A program made the translations under genes and the position numbers. Positions 47,254-58,059 of a stretch of 64,000 nucleotides of DNA are shown piece by piece. The stretch lies in assembly GCF_004135585.1 (NCBI RefSeq), contig NZ_CP035501.1, positions 434,001 through 498,000 on the forward strand, in the 5' to 3' direction. Under the pieces are notes generated by a model. It saw nothing but the letters and a program-made list of their open reading frames with translations, did no database searches and was not told the DNA's origin. This stretch comes from Sphingosinicella sp. BN140058. Its GTDB lineage: Bacteria > Pseudomonadota > Alphaproteobacteria > Sphingomonadales > Sphingomonadaceae. Positions within the stretch are counted from its first letter, which is position 1. Every line of letters begins with the position of its first letter.

Positions 47254-48462
47254 CTTCGATGCTTATGGACATCCTGCAGCGCCGTAGCTCGAGCTGGTGT
47301 CCAATCCTCATTCCGGTCTAGACAATCCTAGCGCGGTAAGCCCCGACCGATCGCTTGCTCCGCGAGCCTCTCTTCTTCGGCCGCATCGATACCGCCGCAC
47401 CACCTCTTCGTCTTTGCTGTGGCCACTCGCCGACCTCATGCTCTCGGTCCGCTTTTGAGGCTTGGCCGTGCCGCATCGCAATTCTCCCAAGGCCGGCCGC
47501 CGCATTTCAAGAGTCCCGCTCCGTCATACTGGTGGCGAAACGATCGGCCTCGACGCTTAGCAGCCAAGTGGCGGCCCTCTCCCCGTGTCGCTGATCGTCC
47601 GACAGGCGCGGCACGAGGAGCATCAGCGCGAACCGGAAGCAAGACCTGGTTGCTCGCTATGCAGACGATCAGGCGGCTAAAGAACGTCGGACTTCTCGGG
47701 CCAACCTTTTGAGCTAGAGCCGTTCACGAGCCGGCGCGATCCAGGCCAGAGTCACGCCATAGCCGATGCGCAGCGCGGCGTAGGCGAGCGGTTCGCCCGC
47801 CGCGATGACGGCCGGAAGCCCAGCCATCCCTCAGCCTTCCACATGCGGATGCAGCAAATCGGCATGGCCGATCCGGTGCCGATATTCCGTTAAGACGGTG
47901 GGCAGGCGCCCTGCTGCGTGTTGGGATCGGAACGAAGACGGCGAACGCCTCGGCCAAGGAGAAGGAAGGGACCACTGGTCGGGCAACCCGGATCAGGACT
48001 GTGGCTCGACAGGCCCGGTTCGCTTCACGCCTGGACGGCCCCTGTAATCCTCCCTTGCAGACGCCGCAGCCGCTCTCCCTCCAGCCCCGGTATCCCAGCG
48101 GCGATCGACGGACAAGTTCCTCGACATCGCCCAACTTACGTGCCTCGTCTCATCGAGACGTGACCCACAATACACTGACATGGAGCACCGGCCCGGCCGC
48201 AGGCGCCCTCTAGATGGGCTCGGCATCACGCCGGGAGGCGCAATATATCAGCCCGGCCGCTTTGTCCCGGCTTTGGCGGCAGCTCTCCAGCAAGCAACAC
48301 CGCGATCTTCTGCGTGAGGGAGGCACGGGCCGTGCGGCATTGGCTGGTCGCATGGGCCTCACGCTGGCGAGCTGAACTCCCCCCTTTCTCGGACAGCTGC
48401 CGATTGGTCGCTCGCGCGGCCGTTACCCGGTTGCGCGCGGAGCAGGCTCCGCGCATCTTCCT
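47252..48462. other. Gene-less region with decayed gene fragments
   Basis: No convincing complete gene is seen over 1.2 kb on either strand; all open frames are short and compositionally odd. On the minus strand two short fragments in the same frame look like an operon junction (see 47714-47827). No integrase motif found by eye. The region probably holds the remains of the island's recombination genes or of genes it disrupted. Confidence 0.45.
47714..47827 (-). pseudogene. Possible DoxX-like membrane protein fragment
   Basis: Thirty-seven codons, MAGLPAVIAAGEPLAYAALR then IGYGVTLAWIAPARERL. The first thirty residues resemble the start of DoxX-type membrane proteins, then a stop intervenes. 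It begins three bases after another fragment's TGA (ending HRIGHADLLHPHVEG), which looks like the tail of an upstream gene in the same operon. Both are short, so this is a weak call. Confidence 0.25.
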
Positions 48463-49446
48463 TCAGGGCCTTTCGTTGGGAAACAGAAGCAGCCAGTCGG
48501 CTTCGGCCTGGATACGGGCGAAGAATCCCCAGCTGTCGACGCTGATCGAACGCAGAAGCCAGGGCTTTGCTTTCTCCGGCTCGCCCCGCAGAATGTAGTA
48601 ATTTGCCATGCTGTACGCCGTCGATGCAGCAACACCATCAGCCGTGGCAAATGCGCGCCCGCCATCCTTATCGCTGAAGAAGCTGTTCGGATCACGATGG
48701 CCCTTGAACAACTGGATGCCGTCGAAATACGTGTCGGACCCTCCCGCCGGATGCACCTCGAACAATGTCAGGTCGTAACTGTCGAGGAGTGCCTGCGCTT
48801 CGCGCATCCGCCCACCTCGCGCAAGCGAAAGATATTCCCAGTAGGTGTTGGCGGTACGCGCCTCCATGTCCTTGGTGAACATCGCGGCCTCCGCCGACTT
48901 GGCAAACCATCTTGCCGCATTGTCGTAGTCGTGCCTTGCGAAGTACGCACCGCCGAGATGGTAGTAGAGATAGTATTGGACCACGTCCGGATCACCGGGG
49001 AAATAGTCGGGTCCTGGTTTCTCGCGCTCCAGCGGCTTGCCTTCGTATAGCGCGGCCGCCTTGAGACCGACCTCGATCGACTTGTCGAACTCACGCAGCG
49101 AAAAGTGGCGGTGCGCACGGTGGCGAAGAAGCTTCGGAGAATTGGGGAATCTCGCCAAGGCCCGATCGTAGACGGCGGCGGACTCCTTGCTATACCCCTG
49201 GTAGAACAGAATCCGGCCGTACCAGGTAGCAGTATCCACCGTCATGTTTTTCTCGAAATCTGCCTTCGCATCGGCTGCGGCGCGCTCGAGCAGAGCAACC
49301 GAAGCGACGCCGACGTTTCGGGTTGGCTGGGTGATCATCGGCTTGCCGAGCAATGAGGTGCCCTGCAGGCTGCCCTGCGCCGCGGCGGGGCTAGCGCACA
49401 ATAAGAGGGTGACCCCGATCCAGCTTTTCGTCGTGCGGCTCAGCAA
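48463..49446 (-). CDS. Secreted TPR-type protein, paralogue of 56953
   Basis: A 327-residue protein with Sec signal peptide (ending ASPAAAQ). It contains tetratricopeptide-like helical repeats: YGRILFYQGYSKESAAVYDR then ALARFPNSPKLLRHRAHRHF, and HLGGAYFARHDYDNAARWFAK. The start is TTG 49446 behind a perfect AGGAGG eight bases upstream. It is the last gene of the leftward island unit after the ALDH gene (30 bases apart). A paralogue closes the rightward unit. Role unknown; perhaps a periplasmic scaffold or substrate-binding helper. Confidence 0.75.
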   Translation of the reverse strand: MLSRTTKSWIGVTLLLCASPAAAQGSLQGTSLLGKPMITQPTRNVGVASVALLERAAADAKADFEKNMTVDTATWYGRILFYQGYSKESAAVYDRALARFPNSPKLLRHRAHRHFSLREFDKSIEVGLKAAALYEGKPLEREKPGPDYFPGDPDVVQYYLYYHLGGAYFARHDYDNAARWFAKSAEAAMFTKDMEARTANTYWEYLSLARGGRMREAQALLDSYDLTLFEVHPAGGSDTYFDGIQLFKGHRDPNSFFSDKDGGRAFATADGVAASTAYSMANYYILRGEPEKAKPWLLRSISVDSWGFFARIQAEADWLLLFPNERP

Positions 49447-49476
49447 TTCCTCATCCTCCTGTTGGCTTGTGTCGTT

Positions 49477-51042
49477 TCAAGCGTCGATGTCGAAGCGCAC
49501 GCCCTGCGCGAGCGGCAGGGACGTCGAGCGGTTTACCGTCGTTGTCATGCGACGCATGTAATTCTTCCAGCTGTCACTGCCGGAGACCCGACCGCCGCCG
49601 GTCACCTTCTCGCCGCCGAATGCGCCGCCGATCTCCGCGCCACTGGTGCCGATGTTGACATTGGCGATGCCGCAATCGCTCCCCTGCACCGACTGAAAAC
49701 GCTCTGCCTCCCGGACATCGTTGGTGAAGATGCTCGAAGAGAGGCCCTGCTCCACGGCATTCTGGAGGGCAATCGCCTCGTCGAAGTCCCTATAGGACAA
49801 CACATAGAGGATCGGCGCGAAGGTCTCCTCCCCGACGATCTCCGATTGTGAAGGCATTTCGACAATGGCTGGGCGGACGTAATAGCCGCCGTCCAGACCG
49901 GAGACTGCGATCCGCTCGCCGCCATGAATATTCCCGCCTTGCGCCTTCGCACGATCAAGGGCCGTTTGCATCCTTTCGAATGCGGTCCGATCGATCAGCG
50001 GCCCCACCAGCACGCCGTCGGTCAGAGGATCTCCGATCCTGAGAGTGCGGTAGGCCGCCTTCAGCCGGGCGAGGAAGCCACCAATGATGCTTTCGTGCAC
50101 GATCAGCCGGCGCAAAGTGGTGCAACGCTGCCCCGCGGTGCCCGTGGCCGCGAACACGACGCCCCTCAGGGCAAGATCCAGGTCAGCGCTCGGCGCGACG
50201 ATCGTCGCGTTGTTGCCGCCGAGCTCAAGGATGGAACGACCGAAGCGGCCCGCGACTCGAAGGCTGACGTCTCGGCCCATTGCGACGCTGCCGGTGGCGC
50301 TGACGATCGCTACATCATGGTGATCTGCCAGGGCCCGGCCGCACTCCCGTCCGCCGAGCACCACCTGGACGAGGTGGTCGGGGGCAGGGTCGAACGCGGC
50401 CGCGAGCTGGGAAAGGAGGCCGGCCATTGCCAGAGCGATCAGCGGTGTCTTCTCGGATGGTTTCCAGATCGCGCTATCGCCGCAGACGAGCGCAACGGTG
50501 GTGCCCCACGCCCAAACCGCGGCCGGGAAGTTGAAGGCGGAGATCAGTCCGAGCACGCCCATCGGATGCCAATATTCGGTGAGGCGATGCTCCGGGCGTT
50601 CCGACGCGATGGTCACGCCGAAGAGCTGCCTCGAAAGCCCTACGGCATATTCGCAGATGTCGATGACCTCCTGGATCTCGCCCCGCGCTTCCGACAGGAT
50701 CTTGCCGTTCTCGCAAGCGAGCAAACGGGCGAGGTCCTCTTTGTGTAGGCGGACGACATCGCCAAACCGACGAACGAGTTCGCCCCGGACCGGCGCGGGC
50801 ACGACTTTCCAGACCTCGAAGGCTGCGCGCGCGCGCTGAACCGCTGGATCGATCTCGCTCGGGTCCTGGGCGCAAAGCGACGCCAGGCTGCTGCCGTCGA
50901 TCGGCGACAGAATCTCGAGCCCCACCCCGAGATAAGGCCGGAGGGGTAATCCGAGACGGGAAAAGCAGTCCCGTACGGCAGCATCGAGCGGTTCGGACCC
51001 AGTTCCCATGTATCTCTCAGGCTCGAGGTTGATTTGGTTCAC
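49477..51042 (-). CDS. ALDH7-type aminoadipate-semialdehyde (P6C) dehydrogenase
   Basis: A 521-residue aldehyde dehydrogenase. NAD-site N171 is in AFNFPAAVWAWG, catalytic E273 in ILELGGNNAT and nucleophile C307 in GTAGQRCTT. The C-terminal block VNIGTSGAEIGGAFGGEK, then GGRVSGSDSWKNYMRR, marks the ALDH7/AmaB group, which oxidises 2-aminoadipate 6-semialdehyde (piperideine-6-carboxylate) in lysine breakdown. Its GTG start overlaps the stop of the amidohydrolase (GTGA), so the two are coupled. The exact substrate is inferred from the subfamily signature. Confidence 0.82.
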   Translation of the reverse strand: MNQINLEPERYMGTGSEPLDAAVRDCFSRLGLPLRPYLGVGLEILSPIDGSSLASLCAQDPSEIDPAVQRARAAFEVWKVVPAPVRGELVRRFGDVVRLHKEDLARLLACENGKILSEARGEIQEVIDICEYAVGLSRQLFGVTIASERPEHRLTEYWHPMGVLGLISAFNFPAAVWAWGTTVALVCGDSAIWKPSEKTPLIALAMAGLLSQLAAAFDPAPDHLVQVVLGGRECGRALADHHDVAIVSATGSVAMGRDVSLRVAGRFGRSILELGGNNATIVAPSADLDLALRGVVFAATGTAGQRCTTLRRLIVHESIIGGFLARLKAAYRTLRIGDPLTDGVLVGPLIDRTAFERMQTALDRAKAQGGNIHGGERIAVSGLDGGYYVRPAIVEMPSQSEIVGEETFAPILYVLSYRDFDEAIALQNAVEQGLSSSIFTNDVREAERFQSVQGSDCGIANVNIGTSGAEIGGAFGGEKVTGGGRVSGSDSWKNYMRRMTTTVNRSTSLPLAQGVRFDIDA

Positions 51043-52397
51043 GGCTTGGCCGGCGAAGCTGGCGACAGCCTGACCACCTCACCATCCTTGATCACAGCGG
51101 CGACGCGTTCCAGCACGGTCACATCCGCGAGCGGGTCGCCGTCGACCGCAATGAGATCGGCCAGTTTGCCCACCTCGATCGAGCCGATTGCCTCCGATTG
51201 GCCCAGGAGATCAGCCGCCAACACGGTGGCTGCCCGGATCGCTTCGACGGGGGCCATCGGCCCCTGCTCGACCATGTGACGGAATTGCCGCGCATTCTTG
51301 CCGTGTTCGGATACGCCGGCATCGGTGCCGAACGCGACCTTGAGCTTGTATCTTTGCGCGAGCCGTATGTTCTCACCCTGATGGCGACGGGCTTCCGCGA
51401 TTTTCGCGCGAACGGCGGGCGTGAAGCGGCTCGTGTCCGCCTCGGTCTCAGCCTGGAGCAGGCCGAGCGTGGGTACCAGCCACGTGCCTCGTGCCGCCAT
51501 CTCCCGGGCAATCTCCTCATCCAGGAAGGTGCCGTGCTCGATGGAGTCGACACCAGCGCGGACCGAAGCGGCCACGCCGTCGCGGCCATGGGCATGGGCA
51601 GCGACCTTCAGGCCCAGCGCATGCGCCGTGGTCACGATCGAGACCAGTTCCTCGTCCGTGAGGTGCTGCTCAAGCCCGCGTGCCTGCTGCGACATAATCC
51701 CGCCAGTCGCCGCAACCTTGATGAGGTTGGCGCCATATTTCGCAGCTTCGCGAACCCTTAGTGCGCATTCGACCGGTCCCGTGCAGGCGCCGGTATAGTC
51801 GTACGGAAACAAGGCTTCTGTCGTCCTGCGATTGAGGCCCGACATGTCGCCATGGCCGCCGACGATCGACAGGGAGGTTCCGGAAAGGAAGATCCGCGGG
51901 CCAGCAAGGTCACCCTCGTTGATGGCGTCGCGCAACGCATGGATCGCGTTGCCATCCGAGCCGACATCACGGACCGTCGTAAAACCGGCGTCGAGCGTCC
52001 TTCTCGCATTGGCAAAGGCGAACAGTGCCACATCCTCGGGCGTGTCGATCGCTGCCGACCATAGCTTGGTTTCCGGGCCGAAGCTGAAGTGGACGTGCAT
52101 GTCGATAAGGCCGGGCAGCACCGTCCGGCTCTTCAGGTCGACGATCGAGGCGTCGTTGATCTGCACGTATCCAGGTACGATTTCGGCAATCCGACGGTCG
52201 CGGACGATGATGGTGGACGGACCGAGCAGGCGCTCGCCCGGAATCGCGACCACGGTACCGGCATGGATCGCAAGCGTGGGCGGCGCCGGAGGCGCCATGG
52301 CGACCGCATTGCCGTTCGCGCCAACGAGCAGTGCAGCGACGAGCGCTGCACCGTAGCGCCGCCCACGTACTCCGCCTGACCGGCTGGCCGTCATCAT
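51039..52397 (-). CDS. Secreted imidazolonepropionase-like amidohydrolase (peptidase type)
   Basis: A 452-residue metal-dependent amidohydrolase. Start ATG 52397 follows GGGGAG and gives a signal peptide (about residues 1-35). Binuclear metal ligands are all present: H101 and H103 (IDMHVHFSFG), the carboxylated-lysine candidate K227 (NLIKVAATGG), H268 (VAAHAHG), H288 (SIEHGT) and D359 (FGTDAG). Known members of this subgroup cleave Xaa-Lys/Arg or Xaa-Pro dipeptides. It starts the leftward island unit, divergent from the receptor gene. Confidence 0.85.
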   Translation of the reverse strand: MMTASRSGGVRGRRYGAALVAALLVGANGNAVAMAPPAPPTLAIHAGTVVAIPGERLLGPSTIIVRDRRIAEIVPGYVQINDASIVDLKSRTVLPGLIDMHVHFSFGPETKLWSAAIDTPEDVALFAFANARRTLDAGFTTVRDVGSDGNAIHALRDAINEGDLAGPRIFLSGTSLSIVGGHGDMSGLNRRTTEALFPYDYTGACTGPVECALRVREAAKYGANLIKVAATGGIMSQQARGLEQHLTDEELVSIVTTAHALGLKVAAHAHGRDGVAASVRAGVDSIEHGTFLDEEIAREMAARGTWLVPTLGLLQAETEADTSRFTPAVRAKIAEARRHQGENIRLAQRYKLKVAFGTDAGVSEHGKNARQFRHMVEQGPMAPVEAIRAATVLAADLLGQSEAIGSIEVGKLADLIAVDGDPLADVTVLERVAAVIKDGEVVRLSPASPAKP

Positions 52398-52473
52398 CGC
52401 GAACTCCCCGCCCCGGGCTCCATGCCACACTTCGACTGCTACAATTTTTTTGTCACTTGGCAAGATTTTTTAT

Positions 52474-52483
52474 GATAGGAAAA
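52474..52483 (+). promoter_or_regulatory. Possible half operator in the divergent island promoter
   Basis: GATAGGAAAA in an AT-rich stretch (52440-52500) between the divergent amidohydrolase and receptor genes. It matches the GATACGAAAA arm of the inverted repeat before the dipeptidase gene at 9 of 10 bases, suggesting a shared regulator. Confidence 0.35.
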
Positions 52484-52546
52484 TTCTAGAGATGTGACGA
52501 TGAGTTGGAAACCCGCTTCAATGCTCGGGTAATCAGGGAGGGAAAA

Positions 52547-55027
<2,481 letters not shown>

Positions 55028-55195
55028 TCCGAATCGAGCGCAACCGAGCCGGGGTTCCGGTGGGCAGCATCGAAGCGGCATCACTGTCATTTCGGTGCGC
55101 CCATCGGAATTTCCCGATTGATAGACTATATCGCGATCACCCGGATTGCTCCGGATCGATGCCGCACCTTCGCTTAGAGTGAGGATTCATATTCT

Positions 55196-55819
55196 ATGTC
55201 GCCCACGAGTGAAGACAAGCTCGACGTCCTGAGCTCTGTACGCACGCAGAAGCGGCCGCGGAGCGAAGGCTTCCACCTCGGAGAACGATTGCGCCATTTA
55301 CGCCGCGAGCGCGGCATGACGCTGGAGGACGTCGGTCGCAGGACGGGGCTTGCCGCCTCAACTCTCTCGAAGATCGAGAACGATCAGATGTCTCCGACGT
55401 TCGATGTCGTGCAGAAGCTGGCGGTCGGCCTCGACATCGATATCACCGAGTTGTTCGCGTCCAACTCCGGACAGGACGCAGCCGGCCGCCGAAGCGTGAC
55501 GCTGAGCGGTACCGGTCGCCTCATGGAGACGGAGGTGTATCGCCATCGTCTCATCGCGGCGGAACTGAAGAACAAGAAGATCCTGCCGTTCGTGACCACC
55601 ATCAAGGCCCGTAGTGCGGAGGACTTCAAGACATGGTCACAGCATAGCGGCGAGGAATTCCTCTACGTGCTCAAGGGGGAAATCTGCTTCCAGACCGAGC
55701 ATTACGAACCGGCCATCCTCGGAGTCGGTGACAGCATCTACATCAACAGCAACATGGAACATGCCTGTTACTCCACCAGCGAGGAAGACGCGGTGGTGCT
55801 GTGGGTCAATACGGCATGA
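55196..55819 (+). CDS. XRE-family regulator with cupin sensor
   Basis: A 207-residue regulator. Residues 25-85 form the XRE helix-turn-helix (LGERLRHLRRERGMTLEDVG, then LAASTLSKIENDQMSPTF). The C-terminal half is a cupin (HSGEEFLYVLKGEICF, then VGDSIYINSNMEHACYS) for small-molecule sensing. Such regulators often control amine, amino-acid or peptide catabolism. It lies between the receptor and the dipeptidase and probably binds the inverted repeat 55843-55882. Confidence 0.88.
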   Translation: MSPTSEDKLDVLSSVRTQKRPRSEGFHLGERLRHLRRERGMTLEDVGRRTGLAASTLSKIENDQMSPTFDVVQKLAVGLDIDITELFASNSGQDAAGRRSVTLSGTGRLMETEVYRHRLIAAELKNKKILPFVTTIKARSAEDFKTWSQHSGEEFLYVLKGEICFQTEHYEPAILGVGDSIYINSNMEHACYSTSEEDAVVLWVNTA

Positions 55820-55842
55820 TGCGCTAAACTCATCTTGCCCGG

Positions 55843-55882
55843 CGTTTTCGTATAGGCTAATAATTTTTCCGATACGAAAACG
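55843..55882. promoter_or_regulatory. Inverted repeat operator upstream of the dipeptidase gene
   Basis: Perfect 11-base arms CGTTTTCGTAT and ATACGAAAACG separated by 18 bases, ending 12 bases before the dipeptidase ATG. This is the best candidate binding site of the XRE-cupin regulator, and one arm is echoed at 52474-52483. It could also form a stem-loop. Confidence 0.6.
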
Positions 55883-55894
55883 AGGGACAAGCGC

Positions 55895-56956
55895 ATGAAT
55901 CGACGTCAGTTCATCCTATCCAGCGCTGCCCTCTCGTCCTTGGCTGCGCTGCCTCCGGCGAGAGCGGCGCAACGTACGCGACCCCTGACATTCGACGCCA
56001 TGGGCGAGGTCCGCCTGGACTATGACGCGGCGCTGATCCGGGACATGCACGCGAGCGGCCTCGATGCAATCACGGTGACCTTGTGCGACCCGAAGTCGTA
56101 TGAAGGACGTGCTTACGACGAAGCGGTACAAGCCGTGCTCGACCATGATGCGCACATCTCGGCGCACCCAGACCTCTTCCTCAAGGCGACGCGCACGAGC
56201 GACCTAGACGAGGCCAAGAGGAGCGGCAGGATCGCCATCTTCTATCTGTTCCAGAATAGCACGCAATTCGGCCGCGACCTCGACAATGTCGATCTGTTTT
56301 ACAAACTCGGCGTGCGATCCGCCCAGATCACCTACAACGAGCAGAATTGGGCGGGCTCCGGGTGTAAGGAGCTCGGCGCCAACGGACTAACCCTGTTCGG
56401 TCGCGAGCTTGTTGATCGGATGAATGCCCGGCGAATGCTGATCGACCTTTCGCATGCCAACATGCAAACCATGGCGGACACGGTCGCCGCGTCCAAAACG
56501 CCGGTCATCGTTTCGCACACGGCCTGCATGGCGGTGCACCGTAACGTCCGCAACACGACGGATGCAAACCTGCGACTGCTTGCAGAACGTGGCGGGGTGG
56601 TCGGCCTCTGCCAAATGCGGCCGTTCCTGACGGCCAAGCGCACCGATGCCTTGCCGGATTATTTTCGTCACATCGATCATGCGGTGAAGGTGGCCGGTGC
56701 AGATCATGTTGCGATCGGAAGCGACCGCGACCATCGCGTCGTCGAAATGACGGACGCGTACGTCGCCGAACTCAAGCGAGAGGAAGGGGCCAACTTCCAC
56801 GAGGAGGACTGGCCGCTCTTCATCAACGAACTGAACGGGCCGCGTCGAATGGAGGTGGTCTGGGACGGCGTACGCAAGCTCGGCTATCCGGAAACCGTCG
56901 TCGAAAAGATTATGGGCGCTAATGTTCGGCGGATCTATCAGGAGGTGATCGGATGA
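55895..56956 (+). CDS. Tat-exported M19-like dipeptidase with altered metal site
   Basis: A 353-residue protein of the membrane (renal) dipeptidase family M19, with a Tat signal (NRRQFILSSAALSSL). Conserved: H187 (LIDLSHANMQ), H208 (VIVSHTACM) and D277 (IGSDRDH). Missing: the N-terminal HxD pair, here M36/E38 in FDAMGEV, and the bridging glutamate, here Q120 in YLFQNSTQF. Normal M19 enzymes need all five ligands for two zincs. It overlaps the following TPR gene (ATGA). It may be a single-metal enzyme or a binding protein; the substrate is unknown. Confidence 0.82.
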   Translation: MNRRQFILSSAALSSLAALPPARAAQRTRPLTFDAMGEVRLDYDAALIRDMHASGLDAITVTLCDPKSYEGRAYDEAVQAVLDHDAHISAHPDLFLKATRTSDLDEAKRSGRIAIFYLFQNSTQFGRDLDNVDLFYKLGVRSAQITYNEQNWAGSGCKELGANGLTLFGRELVDRMNARRMLIDLSHANMQTMADTVAASKTPVIVSHTACMAVHRNVRNTTDANLRLLAERGGVVGLCQMRPFLTAKRTDALPDYFRHIDHAVKVAGADHVAIGSDRDHRVVEMTDAYVAELKREEGANFHEEDWPLFINELNGPRRMEVVWDGVRKLGYPETVVEKIMGANVRRIYQEVIG

Positions 56957-57900
56957 ACAGGGTTTTGCATCATGCCAGTTTCGGCGCCACCCTGGCGCTG
57001 ATGATTGCGGCCCTTCCCGTGCGGGCGTCGGATCACGGGAGCGTTTCGAAAGCGCCGGATTGCAGCGAGAGCCTGATCGGCACCCCACTGGCAGTGCCGA
57101 GCTACTCCCCGGATACGCAAAGGCGGCTCGACCAGGATATCGCTATTGCGAAGGCGGCCCTTGAGATTGCACCGGACCGGGAAGACACGCACATCTGGTA
57201 TGGCCGTCGACTCGATTATGCCGGCCGCATCTGCGATGCGGTCCACGCCTTCAGCGACGGATTGAAGCGCTTTCCGAACAGCTACAAGCTTTACCGATTT
57301 AGAGCTCGCGACCTGACCCGCGCTCGCCGTTTCGAGGACGCGCTGCTCGACTACGAGCGCGCGCTCGCGCTTATGGGCGATACGCCTGACAGTTTCGAGC
57401 CGGACGGGATTCCTAATCCACTTGGCCTTACGATCAGCACCTATCGCGGGAACATCGTTTACTACCACGCCCAGACCAGCTTCGCGACGGGTGACTACGA
57501 GACTGTTGTCGCGGGCATGTCGAAGTCCGTTGAGTTCGCTGCGGACTTCGCCCGCGACGACATGCGAGTGCCTGCTGCCTATTGGACCTACCTGGCACTT
57601 CGTAAGATGGGCCAGCACGACAAAGCGCGTGCCGCCATCGCCGCTATCGAGCCCGATTTGAAGCTGATCGAGAACTTCACCTACCACCAAGCCGTCCAGA
57701 TCATGCAGGGGCGACTGGATCCCACCGTCCTTTCCGGCAATCCAGACAGTACCCTCAAGTTCGCGATCGCGATGGAGAAGCGGTTCGCGGGCGACGAAGC
57801 CGGCGCAAAAGCATTGCTGACGGAGATCGTGCGGGAGAACCCGCAGGGACATTGGCCCGCCGAAGCGGAGCTTGCTCGCCCCGACCGCGCCCCTTCCTAG
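56953..57900 (+). CDS. Secreted TPR-type protein, paralogue of 48463
   Basis: A 315-residue secreted protein with a signal peptide ending PVRAS. TPR-like repeats: IWYGRRLDYAGRICDAVHAF, then RFPNSYKLYRFRARDLTRAR, and YHAQTSFATGDYETVVAGM. The RFPNS.KL.R.RA block and the preceding GR-containing helix match the protein at 48463. Its ATG overlaps the dipeptidase stop (ATGA). It closes the rightward island unit, and the att-like repeat starts 64 bases later. Role unknown. Confidence 0.75.
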   Translation: MNRVLHHASFGATLALMIAALPVRASDHGSVSKAPDCSESLIGTPLAVPSYSPDTQRRLDQDIAIAKAALEIAPDREDTHIWYGRRLDYAGRICDAVHAFSDGLKRFPNSYKLYRFRARDLTRARRFEDALLDYERALALMGDTPDSFEPDGIPNPLGLTISTYRGNIVYYHAQTSFATGDYETVVAGMSKSVEFAADFARDDMRVPAAYWTYLALRKMGQHDKARAAIAAIEPDLKLIENFTYHQAVQIMQGRLDPTVLSGNPDSTLKFAIAMEKRFAGDEAGAKALLTEIVRENPQGHWPAEAELARPDRAPS

Positions 57901-57964
57901 CCGACGACCTGCCTTCCAGGCATGTTGGCGCTCACGTGCTCGGTAGGATTAAGGAACCATTCCA

Positions 57965-58017
57965 CAGAGGACGCCAAATCCTTGCACGCCGGTTCGATTC
58001 CGGCTCCGGCCTCCACT
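57965..58017 (+). repeat. Right att-like repeat (tRNA-Cys 3' fragment)
   Basis: A 53-base copy of the tRNA-Cys 3' part, ending with an encoded CCA-like CCTCCACT. The 5' half of a tRNA is absent upstream, so it is not a tRNA gene. It is the presumed attR of the island. Confidence 0.7.
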
Positions 58018-58059
58018 TCCATACTGAGTGGGTATGAGACGGCCAGAACCCGCACCCGC

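Noticed and set aside
57965..58017. Second tRNA-Cys gene
   Set aside because: Only the 3' part is present, the anticodon is changed (CGCC in place of CTGC) and no 5' acceptor or D-arm exists.
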